This document shows, one piece after another, positions 41,716 to 50,397 of a stretch of DNA of 64,000 nt. The stretch covers positions 5,767,501-5,831,500 of the forward strand of contig NC_021191.1 in the NCBI RefSeq assembly GCF_000389965.1. Direction: 5' to 3'. This stretch comes from Actinoplanes sp. N902-109. Lineage in GTDB: Bacteria > Actinomycetota > Actinomycetes > Mycobacteriales > Micromonosporaceae. Made by a program: the position numbers and the translations under genes. The stretch's first letter is position 1; every line of letters starts with the position of its first letter. Under the pieces are notes generated by a model, which ran no database searches, was not told where the DNA came from, and saw only the letters and a list, made by a program, of their open reading frames with translations.

Positions 41716-42353
41716 CGACGTACGCCTGTCCCAAGGGTCACGACTCGTCGACCGACGACTTCTGCGACACCTGCGGCGCCCGGATGACGACGGCGGGCCC
41801 GTCGCACACGGCGGCGAGCCCGGCCCACACGGCGGCGGGCCCCGCGGCGGTGTGCCCGCACTGCGGTGCCCCACGGGCGGGTTCGGGGCGGTTCTGCGAG
41901 GACTGCGGGTTCGACCACCAGACCGGCAAGGTGCCGGTGCTCACCCAGCCGGTGCCCGTGCCGGCCACGTGGACGGCCACGGTCGCGGCCGATCGCGGCT
42001 ATTTCGACGCCAACGGCATCGAGGGCGTCGACTTCCCGGCGACGCCTGGTTCCCGTACGGTCACCCTGCAGCCGCCGCAGGTGCGCATCGGCCGGGCCAG
42101 CGCCTCGCAGGGCACCACCCCCGACATCGACCTGCGCGACGACGACCCCGGTGTGTCGCACAACCACGCCCTGCTCACCCTCAGCGTCGACGGTTCGTGG
42201 CTGCTGTCCGACCTGGGCTCCACCAACGGCACGTACGTCAACGACGAGCAGAAACCGCTGACCGCCGGGCAGAGCCGCAGCCTCGCGCCGGGCGACCGGG
42301 TGCACGTCGGCGCGTGGACCACCATCACCCTGCATCGAAGCGGCCCCATTTAA
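41712..42353 (+). CDS. FHA-domain protein with cysteine modules
   Basis: 213 residues, GTGA overlap with the VWA gene. The N-terminus has two cysteine modules (ACPKGHDSSTDDFCDTCGA; VCPHCGAPRAGSGRFCEDCGF), the first matching those of PknG and the phosphatase. The C-terminal half is an FHA domain (about 110-210) with RIGRA, SHNHALL and DLGSTNGTYVN; the Arg, Ser and Asn that read phosphothreonine are all there. It is the natural reader of threonine phosphorylated by PknG, comparable in role to GarA/OdhI but with a different N-terminus. Confidence 0.92.
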   Translation: MTTYACPKGHDSSTDDFCDTCGARMTTAGPSHTAASPAHTAAGPAAVCPHCGAPRAGSGRFCEDCGFDHQTGKVPVLTQPVPVPATWTATVAADRGYFDANGIEGVDFPATPGSRTVTLQPPQVRIGRASASQGTTPDIDLRDDDPGVSHNHALLTLSVDGSWLLSDLGSTNGTYVNDEQKPLTAGQSRSLAPGDRVHVGAWTTITLHRSGPI

Positions 42354-42401
42354 CCCCGGCGCCGGCCCGCGGCGCGGTACCTTCCGGCTCGTGAAGGCCT
42401 C

Positions 42402-42854
42402 ATGAAGGACGAGCGCATCGGTACGGTGCACCGCACCCAGGTCATCGAGCTGCTCAACCGGGCGCTCAGCGAGGGCACCCTGACCGAGCCGGAGTACGAC
42501 TCGCGCTTGGTGGCGGTCAGCACCGCCACGTACGCCTCCGACCTGCTCGGTCAGGTGCAGGACCTGCCGCCGCGGCTGCAGTGGGACCCGCGCAACGCCG
42601 CCCCGCCGACCCCGCCGGACCGCAACGCCGGCCGCAGCGCCCTGATCCTCGGCATCCTGTCGGTGCCCTTCGCCTTCTGCCTGCTCGGCGGCATCCTCGG
42701 CGCCGTCGCCATCGTGCTCAGCTTCCGCGGCCGCGGCGCCCACGGCGTCGGCCCCGCCCTCATCGGCCGCGTCCTCGGCATCATCGGCGTCGTCCTGACC
42801 ATCGGCGCGATCATCGCCCTGATCGTCGCCGCCCACCGGACGACCTCGCCGTGA
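42402..42854 (+). CDS. DUF1707 (SHOCT-like) small membrane protein
   Basis: 150 residues. The first about 50 are a DUF1707 domain (VIELLNRALSEGTLTEPEYDSRLVAVSTATYASDLLGQVQDL), followed by a Pro-rich linker and a DUF4190-like pair of membrane spans (SALILGILSVPFAFCLLGGILGAVAIVLSF and GRVLGIIGVVLTIGAIIALIVA). GAAGG lies 4-5 bases before the ATG. Not obviously part of the PknG operon (48-base gap). Function unknown. Confidence 0.82.
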   Translation: MKDERIGTVHRTQVIELLNRALSEGTLTEPEYDSRLVAVSTATYASDLLGQVQDLPPRLQWDPRNAAPPTPPDRNAGRSALILGILSVPFAFCLLGGILGAVAIVLSFRGRGAHGVGPALIGRVLGIIGVVLTIGAIIALIVAAHRTTSP

Positions 42855-43097
42855 CCCCTTGTCGGGGCGATCTCAGCGGGCAGCCATCCGGCGGCACTCC
42901 TTCTCCACTTCCCGCAGCTTCCCGATGACCTCTGCCGCCGACGCCTGCAATGCCTTCCTGGCGCGATCAGGATCCCCGTCGAGCAGTTTTTGAACTCACC
43001 GCAGAAGAGCACGGCCTGTCATGACATGGCCGGCAGCCGGCCCCTCAGTCAGCTACCGGGCTTTCGTACGCCTGCCGTACCAGACGCTGCGTGAATG

Positions 43098-43886
43098 TCA
43101 GCCCCAGAGCACGGCGTGGGCGGCGGTCCAGAGGGGTTCGCTGCGGGCGAAGAGGTGGGTGCCGGCGCGGGGGCCGCGGATGCCGTCGGCTCCGCCGCAG
43201 ACGCCGCCGGCCTCGGTGACGATCAGCGAGGTGGCGGCGAAGTCCCAGATCTGCCCGCGGGTCTGCAGCGCCAGGTCGAGTTTGCCCTCGGCCACCAGCA
43301 GCGCCGCGTGGGTGCCCCACTCCGTCTCGGCGGTGCGGGCGATCAGCGGGGCGGCGACCAGCCGGTCGGACTCCAGGTAGTTGGGCGGGGCCGGGATGAC
43401 GCCGAGCGCTGCGCCGTCGAGGGTGTCGGGGCGGTCCGGTGCCACGGTCACCCGGCGGTTCTGCGTACCGTCGAGGGCCGAGCAGAAGGCCCCGCCGCCG
43501 CGCCGCGCGGACCAGAGCGTGCCCTGTGCCGGGACCGTGGCGACCCCGGCCACGATCTCGCCGTCCTCCTCGAGCGCGACCAGCACCAGCCACCGGTCGT
43601 CGCCGGACACGAACTGCGCGGTCCCGTCGATCGGGTCGATGATCCAGCGGCGCCGGCCGGTGCCCGCCGCGCCACCCTCCTCGCCGAGGATCGCGTCGTC
43701 GGGGCGGTCGCGGTGCAGCACCTCCCGGATCGCCTCCTCGGCCTCCCGGTCGGCCACGGTGACGACGCTGCCGTCGGGTTTGATCTCCCGCGGCAGGCCG
43801 GTCAGCTCGGCGAAGTGGCGCAGCGCCACCTGCGCCCCGGCGAGGGCTGCGGTGCGGGCCAGGTCGAGATCGTCAGTGTGCGGCAC
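43098..43886 (-). CDS. Inositol-monophosphatase-family phosphatase (histidinol-phosphatase-like)
   Basis: 262 residues from GTG 43886 (VPHTDDLDLARTAAL), which matches the usual start of HisN-like enzymes; a TTG at 43904 is possible. Metal-site motifs are intact: GEEGG (Glu), WIIDPIDGTAQFV, and WDFAATSLIVTEAGG. Such Mg-dependent enzymes hydrolyse histidinol phosphate, inositol phosphate or similar sugars; the WIIDPIDGTAQF form favours the HisN branch, but no his genes are near. Overlaps the upstream membrane gene by 14 bases, so cotranscribed. Confidence 0.85.
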   Translation of the reverse strand: MPHTDDLDLARTAALAGAQVALRHFAELTGLPREIKPDGSVVTVADREAEEAIREVLHRDRPDDAILGEEGGAAGTGRRRWIIDPIDGTAQFVSGDDRWLVLVALEEDGEIVAGVATVPAQGTLWSARRGGGAFCSALDGTQNRRVTVAPDRPDTLDGAALGVIPAPPNYLESDRLVAAPLIARTAETEWGTHAALLVAEGKLDLALQTRGQIWDFAATSLIVTEAGGVCGGADGIRGPRAGTHLFARSEPLWTAAHAVLWG

Positions 43887-44871
43887 CCACCCATCCTGCC
43901 TCAACCGCCGGGCCGCCCTCCGGTTCGGGCCGGGCGACGACCGCGGACCGGCGGGCCAGTACGACCAGCAGCACCACCGCGGCCAGGGCGAGGACCGTGT
44001 GGCTGAGCGGCGTCATGACCGGGCCACCACCGGCGAGCGGTTCGGTGGTGAAGCTGTGCCAGGCGTAGGTGAGCAGCCCGCCCGCCGCGGCGGCGAGGCG
44101 GTGCCGCCCGTCCCAGCCCGCGCGACGCGACCAGATCGCGATGCCGGCGCCGGCGACGGTGAACGCGAGCAGCATCGCGGGCACCCCGGCCGCATCCGGC
44201 AGCCACCTGGTAGCCATGAACAGCGCCCCGGCGCCCAGCGTCACCGCGAGTACCACCGCGGGCGCCGGTGCTGTCCCGTGTGCCGGCCGCTGTCCGGGCT
44301 TGATCAGGAAAGCGGCCACCACGAGCAGCACCACGACGACACTCACCACGATCAGTTGCGGGGCCGGCGCCCAGTAGTGCCCGTTGCCGTACGAGGCCAT
44401 GGTCGTCCCGAACGCACCCAGCGCGAGCAGCAGGCCCGCGACGACCAGGCCGGGTGTGCGCAGCCAGGGCACCACGCCGCGGCTGGTGGCCTGCTCGGTC
44501 AGCGCGATCGGCACGCTGATGCTCCACACGGTGTGCAGCGCCAGCACGTAGAGGGTCCACGGCACCGCGATGCCCAGCGCCGGGACGTAACCCTGTTCCA
44601 GCAGGTGCGCGCCGGCATAGTCCGGGTTGAACAGTGACTGTGTGGTCAACCCCTCCTCGAAGAGGCCGTACGCCAGGGCCAGCAGCACGATCGAGGGCCA
44701 GCCCCGGCCGGTACGGCGGACCAGCTCGCGGATGACGAGCGCGCCTCCGCCGTACAGGGGAGCCAGCAGGGCCAGGAACGGCAGCATGCTGAGGGTGAAG
44801 TCACCGAGCAGGAACTCGGCGACCAGAGGTGAGAGGAAGAAGAGGCCGAGGGCGGGTCCGATCCGTCGCAT
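43873..44871 (-). CDS. Polytopic membrane protein of unknown function
   Basis: 332 residues with about ten hydrophobic spans covering nearly the whole chain (from ALGLFFLSPLVAEFLLG to TVLALAAVVLLVVLA). Short hydrophilic loops, one with FEEGLTTQSLFNPDY, recall the glutamate-containing loops of CAAX-type membrane proteases, but I do not see the second diagnostic His motif, so I leave it unassigned. Followed by and overlapping the HisN-like gene. Confidence 0.75.
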   Translation of the reverse strand: MRRIGPALGLFFLSPLVAEFLLGDFTLSMLPFLALLAPLYGGGALVIRELVRRTGRGWPSIVLLALAYGLFEEGLTTQSLFNPDYAGAHLLEQGYVPALGIAVPWTLYVLALHTVWSISVPIALTEQATSRGVVPWLRTPGLVVAGLLLALGAFGTTMASYGNGHYWAPAPQLIVVSVVVVLLVVAAFLIKPGQRPAHGTAPAPAVVLAVTLGAGALFMATRWLPDAAGVPAMLLAFTVAGAGIAIWSRRAGWDGRHRLAAAAGGLLTYAWHSFTTEPLAGGGPVMTPLSHTVLALAAVVLLVVLARRSAVVARPEPEGGPAVEAGWVGAAH

Positions 44872-44916
44872 GGGTCCATCGTGGTCGGCGCGCCGCCGGG
44901 CGCACCCGGCGCTTCG

Positions 44917-45372
44917 TCATCGATGAACCCTGACATCTGTCACCGGCAGGTCCGGCGGCGGCACCGGGTTGCGGAACTGCAGGGTGTCGCGCACGTTCTT
45001 CTGGACCGCGACCGCGGCGAACACGCTCATGGCGAACGCGAGGCCGTAGAAACCCTTCTCGCTCGGCGCCATCGCGCTGTTCCACAGACCGACGGCCAGC
45101 ATCAGTACGGCCAACGCCAGCACGGTCCATGACAGCCCCAGGTACAGCGCCGACACGGGCAGGCCCTCCGCGCGGTCGCGCACCGACTTCTGCAGCGAGA
45201 CCGCGGCGAACAGGCCCAGCACCAGCACTGCCGCATAGAAGCCGCGCTCGGACCGGGTCATCGTGGCGTTCCACAACCCGACGGCGAACGACACCACCCC
45301 GAGCAGCAGCACGGTCCAGGAGGCGCCGACGAAGGCAGCGGCGGGCTTACCGGTGAACGCATGATTCGACAT
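44917..45372 (-). CDS. YiaA/YiaB-family inner-membrane protein
   Basis: 151 residues from ATG 45372 (MSNHAFTGKPAAAFVG). Two copies of a two-helix unit: SWTVLLLGVVSFAVGLWNATMTRSERGFYAAVLVLGLFAAVSLQKSVRD and SWTVLALAVLMLAVGLWNSAMAPSEKGFYGLAFAMSVFAAVAVQKNVRD, which is the yiaA/B domain. Four membrane spans in all. No established function. The internal duplication is characteristic of the family. Confidence 0.88.
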   Translation of the reverse strand: MSNHAFTGKPAAAFVGASWTVLLLGVVSFAVGLWNATMTRSERGFYAAVLVLGLFAAVSLQKSVRDRAEGLPVSALYLGLSWTVLALAVLMLAVGLWNSAMAPSEKGFYGLAFAMSVFAAVAVQKNVRDTLQFRNPVPPPDLPVTDVRVHR

Positions 45373-45516
45373 GCCGGCAATCCTGCCCTGACCAGCGCAA
45401 ACAACCTTGAGTAGCAATACTCATCGCCGACCGGGACACCTCGGTGGCGTACCGGGAAACCCGCCGCGCCCGGCCACCACCGCTGATCACCGCGGCGGCC
45501 GGGCGCGACCGGATGC

Positions 45517-48300
45517 TCACAGCGCCGTCTGATACGCCAGCACCCCGCGGTTGACCGCGGTGATCGCCTTGCGGGCGGTGTCGCGCACCTGCTGCGAGGC
45601 CCCGGACCCGTCGCGGATCTGGGTGAGCAGGTCGAGCACCTGCCGGGCCCAGCGCACGAAGTCACCGGCGGGCATGTCCGCGTCGTAGTTGTGCCCGCTG
45701 GCCAGCACCCGGGCCAGCGGCTCGCCCTTGGCCCACCGGTACATCGGCCAGACGAACCCGGCGTCGGGCTCGCGGGTCAGCGCCAATCCGTGCTCGGCCT
45801 CCTGCGCCTCGATCTCGGCCCACAGCTTGTGGCACGCATCGACCGCGGCCTGCGTCGGCCCCTTGGGTACGGAGGCCCGCTCGTCCCCCTCGCGGCGCGA
45901 CTCGTACAGCACCATGGACACCGCCGCGGCCAGTTCCTCGGGGGCCAGCCCCTCCCAGACCCCGCCCCGCAGGCATTCGGCGACCAGCAGATCCGCCTCG
46001 GTCCAGATCCGGCCCAGGGTGCGGCCGGTCTCGGTGACCTCGCCCTGCGCGGACAGGTAGCCCCGCTCGGTCAGCACGGCCACCACCTGGTCGAACGTGC
46101 GCGCCAGCGACCCGGTGCGCCCTGCGACCTTGTCCCGCAGGGCCTGGGTGTCGCGGGCCAGCCGGTGCCGGCGCTCGGCCCAGCGGGCGTGCTCCTCGCG
46201 ATCCGGGCAGGCGTGGCACGGGTGCTGCCGCAGCTGCACCTTGAGCAGGGCGATCTCGTGGTCCTCGCCGGGCACGCCGGTGCGGTTGCGCCCGCGCCGG
46301 CCGCCGGGACGCTCGTGCCGGTCGTGACCGGTCGCGCTGACCGAGGCGGCCAGGTCACGGCGCATGGCCGGCGAGCGCGGGTTGAAGTTCTTGGGCACCC
46401 GGAGGCGGTCGAGCACCTCCACCGGACCGGGGAAGTCGCCCGGCCCGACCCGCCCGGCCCAGCGGTCCTGGGTGAGCACCAGCGGGCGCGGCTCGCCGAA
46501 CCCGCCGCCGGGCGGCTCGAGCACCACGGCCAGCCCGGCGCGGCGGCCCTGCGGCACCCGGATCACATCGCCCACGCGCAGCCGCTCCAGCGAGGACACC
46601 GCGGCGGCGCGGCGTTGCTGGGTGCCCTGCCGGGCGATCGCCTTCTCCCGGTCGGCGATGGCCACCCGGATGGCGAAATACTCGTCGAAGTCGCCGTGGT
46701 GGCAGGCCTCGTCGTCGGCGTACGTCTGCATGGTGTCGACGTTGCGCTGCACCTGCCGGGCCAGCCCGACCACCGAACGGTCGGCCTGGAACTGGGCGAA
46801 CGAGGACTCCAGCAGGTCGCGTGACTTCTCCGCGCCGACCGTGCCGACCAGGTTGATGGCCATGTTGTACGACGGGCGGAAGCTCGAGCGCAGCGGATAG
46901 GTGCGGGTGGAGGCCAGCCCGGCGACGTGCCGCGGGTCGACCTCGGGGCTCCAGAGCACCACCGCGTGCCCCTCGACGTCGATGCCACGGCGCCCGGCCC
47001 GCCCGGTGAGCTGCGTGTACTCCCCCGGGGTGAGGTCGACGTGGGCCTCGCCGTTGAACTTGACCAGGCGTTCGAGCACCACGCACCGGGCCGGCATGTT
47101 GATGCCCAGCGCCAGCGTCTCGGTGGCGAACACGGCCTTGACCAGGCCGCGTACGAAGCACTCCTCGACAGCCTCCTTGAACGCCGGCAACAGCCCGGCG
47201 TGGTGCGCGGCCACCCCGCGCTCCAGCCCGTCGAGCCACTCCCAGTAGCCCAGCACCGACAGGTCCTCGGCGGGGATGCCGGCCACCTTGGCCTGGGCGA
47301 TGTCGCGGATCTCGGCGCGCTCGTCGGGGTCGGTCAGGCGCAGCCCGCCGGCCAGGCACTGCTGCACGGCGGCATCGCAACCGGCCCGGCTGAAGATGAA
47401 CAGGATCGCCGGCAACAGCCCGGCGCGGTCGAGCCGGTCGACCACCTCGGCCCGCGGCGGCGGCTGCCAGCGTCGCGGCCGCCCGCCACGGCTGTGCCAG
47501 CCGGGCCCGGCCGTGCGGTCGGTGAGCTCCAGCCGGCGCAGCATCTCGCGGGTGTAGCGCAGCAGCTCCGGATGCACGTCGTGCTTGCGGGCCGCGTCGG
47601 CGTCGTGGAACAGGTCGAACATCCGCTTGCCGACCAGCATGTGCTGCCACAGCGGGACCGGCCGGTGCTCGCTGACCACCACCTCGGTCTGCCCGCGCAC
47701 GGTGACCAGCCAGTCGGCGAACTCCTCGTAGTTGCTCACCGTGGCGGACAGTGAGACCAAAGTCACCGAAGCCGGGAGGTGGATGATCACCTCCTCCCAG
47801 ACCGCGCCGCGGAACCGGTCGGCCAGGTAGTGCACCTCGTCCATCACCACGTAGGCCAGGCCCTGCAGGCTCGCCGAGCCCGAATAGAGCATGTTGCGCA
47901 GCACCTCGGTGGTCATCACCACCACCGGCGCGTCGCCGTTGATCGCGTTGTCACCGGTCAGCAGGCCCACCGACGCGGCGCCGTACCGCTCGACCAGGTC
48001 GTGATACTTCTGGTTGGACAGCGCCTTGATCGGGGTCGTGTAGAAGCACTTGCGGCGGGTGCCCGAGCCGTCGGCCCGCAGCGCGAGGTGCACCGCGAAC
48101 TCGCCGACCACGGTCTTGCCCGCGCCGGTCGGCGCGCAGACCAGCACGCCGCTGCCACGCTCGAGACCCTCGCAGGCCTGCCGTTGGAAATCGTCCAGGT
48201 CGAAGCCGACGTCCACCATGAAGTCTTCCAGAGCGGGGAACTCGGCCACGCGGGCCGCCCGCCTCTTCGACTCCGCGTAGCGTTCGGCGGGGGAAGTCAT
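45517..48300 (-). CDS. helY: HelY-type superfamily 2 RNA helicase (Ski2/Mtr4-like)
   Basis: 927 residues from ATG 48300; TAGCCT lies 7 bases upstream, consistent with a leaderless start. Walker A APTGAGKT, motif II DEVH, motif III LSATVSN, and C-terminal helicase motifs (VFATETLALGINMPA, QLTGRAGRRGID) define an SF2 enzyme. The long C-terminal region includes a CHACPDREEHARW segment and the DSHCT-like end (LSAQGEVTETGRTLGRIWTEADLLVAECLR). In mycobacteria helY is the gene after tatC; here it keeps that relative position but five genes have come between. Likely role in RNA processing or decay. Confidence 0.93.
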   Translation of the reverse strand: MTSPAERYAESKRRAARVAEFPALEDFMVDVGFDLDDFQRQACEGLERGSGVLVCAPTGAGKTVVGEFAVHLALRADGSGTRRKCFYTTPIKALSNQKYHDLVERYGAASVGLLTGDNAINGDAPVVVMTTEVLRNMLYSGSASLQGLAYVVMDEVHYLADRFRGAVWEEVIIHLPASVTLVSLSATVSNYEEFADWLVTVRGQTEVVVSEHRPVPLWQHMLVGKRMFDLFHDADAARKHDVHPELLRYTREMLRRLELTDRTAGPGWHSRGGRPRRWQPPPRAEVVDRLDRAGLLPAILFIFSRAGCDAAVQQCLAGGLRLTDPDERAEIRDIAQAKVAGIPAEDLSVLGYWEWLDGLERGVAAHHAGLLPAFKEAVEECFVRGLVKAVFATETLALGINMPARCVVLERLVKFNGEAHVDLTPGEYTQLTGRAGRRGIDVEGHAVVLWSPEVDPRHVAGLASTRTYPLRSSFRPSYNMAINLVGTVGAEKSRDLLESSFAQFQADRSVVGLARQVQRNVDTMQTYADDEACHHGDFDEYFAIRVAIADREKAIARQGTQQRRAAAVSSLERLRVGDVIRVPQGRRAGLAVVLEPPGGGFGEPRPLVLTQDRWAGRVGPGDFPGPVEVLDRLRVPKNFNPRSPAMRRDLAASVSATGHDRHERPGGRRGRNRTGVPGEDHEIALLKVQLRQHPCHACPDREEHARWAERRHRLARDTQALRDKVAGRTGSLARTFDQVVAVLTERGYLSAQGEVTETGRTLGRIWTEADLLVAECLRGGVWEGLAPEELAAAVSMVLYESRREGDERASVPKGPTQAAVDACHKLWAEIEAQEAEHGLALTREPDAGFVWPMYRWAKGEPLARVLASGHNYDADMPAGDFVRWARQVLDLLTQIRDGSGASQQVRDTARKAITAVNRGVLAYQTAL

Positions 48301-48385
48301 GAACACAAGGCTAATGCGTGGGTCTGACACAACGAAGGTGATGGCTCACCGGGCGGTTGCTGACAGTTGTGTCGCAGCCGGTAGG

Positions 48386-48391
48386 TATGGT
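48386..48391 (+). promoter_or_regulatory. Leaderless-type -10 box (TATGGT)
   Basis: TATGGT ends 7 bases before GTG 48399 and overlaps an alternative ATG (48387). It favours the GTG start for the HAD gene. Confidence 0.45.
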
Positions 48392-48398
48392 GCTCGGC

Positions 48399-49133
48399 GT
48401 GCCGGATGCCGCCGAATCGACCACTGTCCCGTCGCGCCGCCAGGTCGATGCCGTGCTCTTCGACTTCCACGGCACCCTGGCCCAGGTGGAGGAGCCGGTC
48501 GCCTGGGTCGTCGCAGCCGCCGCGGCCTGCGGGACCACCATCGACCGGGGCAAGGCGACGATCCTGGCCGACCGGTTGGTCACGGCCGGTCGCGCGGGTG
48601 GTCCCCTGCCACGCCGGATCCCGATCCACCTCGCCGAGCACTGGGCCGACCGTGACCTGTACGAGCACAGCCACCGCGCCGCCTTCACCGGGCTCGCCGA
48701 GACGGTCGCCACGGATGTCGAGGGCCTCGCCGACGCGCTCTACGACCGGCTGCTGGGGCCGGACGGCTGGCTGCCCTACCCCGACACCGAGCCGACCCTG
48801 CGCACCCTGCACGAGGCGGGCATCAAGGTAGCGGTGGTGAGCAACATCGGCTTCGACATCCGGCCGCACTTCGCCGCCTGGGGGCTGGCCGGGCTGGTCG
48901 ACGCGTACGCCCTGTCGTACGAGATCGGCCGCACCAAGCCGGACCCGGCCATCTTCCTGCGGGCCTGCGGCATGCTCGGGGTCGATCCCGAGCGCACGCT
49001 CATGGTGGGTGACACCCCGGCCGATGCGGGGGCCGTGCAGGCCGGCTGCGCGGCGCTGGTGCTGCCCGCGGCCGAGCCGGGCCACGCCAACGGCCTGGGC
49101 GCGACCCTCACCCTGGCCGGCTGCGGCGGCTGA
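48399..49133 (+). CDS. HAD-superfamily hydrolase
   Basis: 244 residues from GTG 48399; ATG 48387 is the alternative. Motif I VLFDFHGTLA (first Asp nucleophile, but Phe-His instead of the usual xDGT), motif II VVSNI, the Lys in GRTKPDPAIF, and motif IV VGDTPADAGAVQAG are in order with a helical cap between. HAD phosphatase of the Cof-like/phosphoglycolate type; substrate unknown. Divergent from helY. Confidence 0.86.
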   Translation: MPDAAESTTVPSRRQVDAVLFDFHGTLAQVEEPVAWVVAAAAACGTTIDRGKATILADRLVTAGRAGGPLPRRIPIHLAEHWADRDLYEHSHRAAFTGLAETVATDVEGLADALYDRLLGPDGWLPYPDTEPTLRTLHEAGIKVAVVSNIGFDIRPHFAAWGLAGLVDAYALSYEIGRTKPDPAIFLRACGMLGVDPERTLMVGDTPADAGAVQAGCAALVLPAAEPGHANGLGATLTLAGCGG

Positions 49134-49137
49134 CCGC

Positions 49138-49329
49138 TCAGAGGTACGTGTCGACGAGCGTGCCCAGCGTGGCGTGAGCGCTGCGGATCGGGGCCGACTC
49201 GTCCGCGGCGGCGACGTGGTCGGCCACCGTGGTGTCCGGCCGGGGCGCCGCGGCCTCGCTCTTGTCCGCCTTGTCCGCCGCCCCCGGGTAGGTGGCGGCG
49301 ACGGTGCTGGAGCTGAGCGAACCGATCAT
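49138..49329 (-). CDS. Small hypothetical protein (63 residues)
   Basis: A strong ribosome site (GAGGGGGA) lies a few bases before the ATG at 49329, which is why I accept this short frame. The protein is hydrophilic, Ala/Asp/Thr-rich (ATYPGAADKADKSEAAAPRPDTTVADHVAAADES), without a membrane span, signal or cysteines, and is probably disordered with a short helix at the end (IRSAHATLGTLVDTYL). Convergent with the HAD gene (4-base gap). No family recognised. Confidence 0.55.
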   Translation of the reverse strand: MIGSLSSSTVAATYPGAADKADKSEAAAPRPDTTVADHVAAADESAPIRSAHATLGTLVDTYL

Positions 49330-49397
49330 GCTTCCCCCTCGACGACGAGCGTTGCACCTGTCCGTTCGACCCCGGTCCGGCCCCGCTGACAGCAGAC

Positions 49398-50300
49398 TCA
49401 GAGCAGCAACCGGAGTGCACCCGCCTCGCAGCCCACCGTCAGCGGAAGAGCACCGAGCCGCTCGCCGTCGGCGTACCCGACGATGCCTGTGGTGTTGATC
49501 GTGATCGCCCGCGCCCGCACCACGCTGACCCGCGGATCCGCCACGTGCGTGCCGGCCCGCAGCCGGGGCTTGAGCCGCAGCAGCGCCCCCCGCCCCAGCC
49601 GCCCGGCGATCACCACGTCGAGCAACCCGTCAGTCAGGTCCGCGGCCGGGCAGATCTTCATCCCGGCGCCATAGCGCTGACCGTTTCCGATCGCCAGCAA
49701 CACCCCGTCGAAACTGTGGTCCACCCCGTCGAGCACCACCGAGTAGTGCCGCGACCGCAACCGCCCCAGCTCCAGCAGCACCGCCAGGTCGTAGCGCCGC
49801 GGCCCCCGCGGCCGGCGCATCCGGTTGGCCCGCTCGTTGACCACCGCGTCGAACCCGGCCCCGAGCACCGCACCGAACCACCGCACCGCACCCGCCCCGG
49901 TCGTCACCCGCCCCAGATCGACCCGCCGGTCCCGCCCGGCGACCACGGCCCGCACGATCGCCTCCACAGCCTCCCGACGATCCTCCGGTACGCCCGCAGC
50001 AGCCGCGAAATCATTCCCCGTCCCCGCCGGCACGACCCCCAGCGGCACACCCGAGCCCCCCACCGCCTGCAACGCCCGATGCACCGTGCCGTCCCCGCCG
50101 ACGGCCACCAGCGCGGCAGCCCCACCGGCCACCGCCTCCCGGCAGGCCTGCTCAGCCTCGTCCCCACTGCCGGCCGCAAGCACCCGCACCGGACGCCCGG
50201 TGCTGCCCAGCCGCTCGACAACCCCCGGTAACAACCCGCCCGACCGCCCCCGCCCAGCCGCAGGATTCGCCAGCACCGCTATCGTCCCGACCCCGCTCAC
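49398..50300 (-). CDS. Diacylglycerol kinase-family lipid kinase
   Basis: 300 residues from GTG 50300 (VSGVGTIAVLANPAAGRG). The catalytic domain has the nucleotide motif AVGGDGTVHRALQAV and PLGVVPAGTGNDFAAAAGVP, and the C-terminal domain DGVLLAIGNGQRYGAGMKICPAADLTDGLLDVV, the pattern of DgkB/YegS enzymes. It would phosphorylate diacylglycerol or a related lipid at the membrane. No clear ribosome site at the chosen start; the frame stays open upstream. Confidence 0.88.
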   Translation of the reverse strand: MSGVGTIAVLANPAAGRGRSGGLLPGVVERLGSTGRPVRVLAAGSGDEAEQACREAVAGGAAALVAVGGDGTVHRALQAVGGSGVPLGVVPAGTGNDFAAAAGVPEDRREAVEAIVRAVVAGRDRRVDLGRVTTGAGAVRWFGAVLGAGFDAVVNERANRMRRPRGPRRYDLAVLLELGRLRSRHYSVVLDGVDHSFDGVLLAIGNGQRYGAGMKICPAADLTDGLLDVVIAGRLGRGALLRLKPRLRAGTHVADPRVSVVRARAITINTTGIVGYADGERLGALPLTVGCEAGALRLLL

Positions 50301-50397
50301 GCCCGCAATCCAACCCCGCCCACGCACCCGACCGCCAGCCTGCCCGGCCGAGCCGCCCGGCTGATTCCCCGGGCCTTGCCGCCCGCTCGCTCCGGGG

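Noticed and set aside
42855..42867. Hairpin CCCC-ttgtc-GGGG after the DUF1707 gene as a terminator
   Set aside because: Only four base pairs and no T-run; too weak to call.
42873..42995. Minus-strand 40-residue helical frame (LLDGDPDRARKALQASAAEVIGKLREVEKECRRMAA)
   Set aside because: Reads like the end of a real protein, but a stop lies directly upstream, there is no start codon, and I cannot name a family. At most a gene remnant.
43873..44871. CAAX-type membrane protease for the polytopic protein
   Set aside because: One EE-containing loop is suggestive, but the further conserved motifs are not evident.
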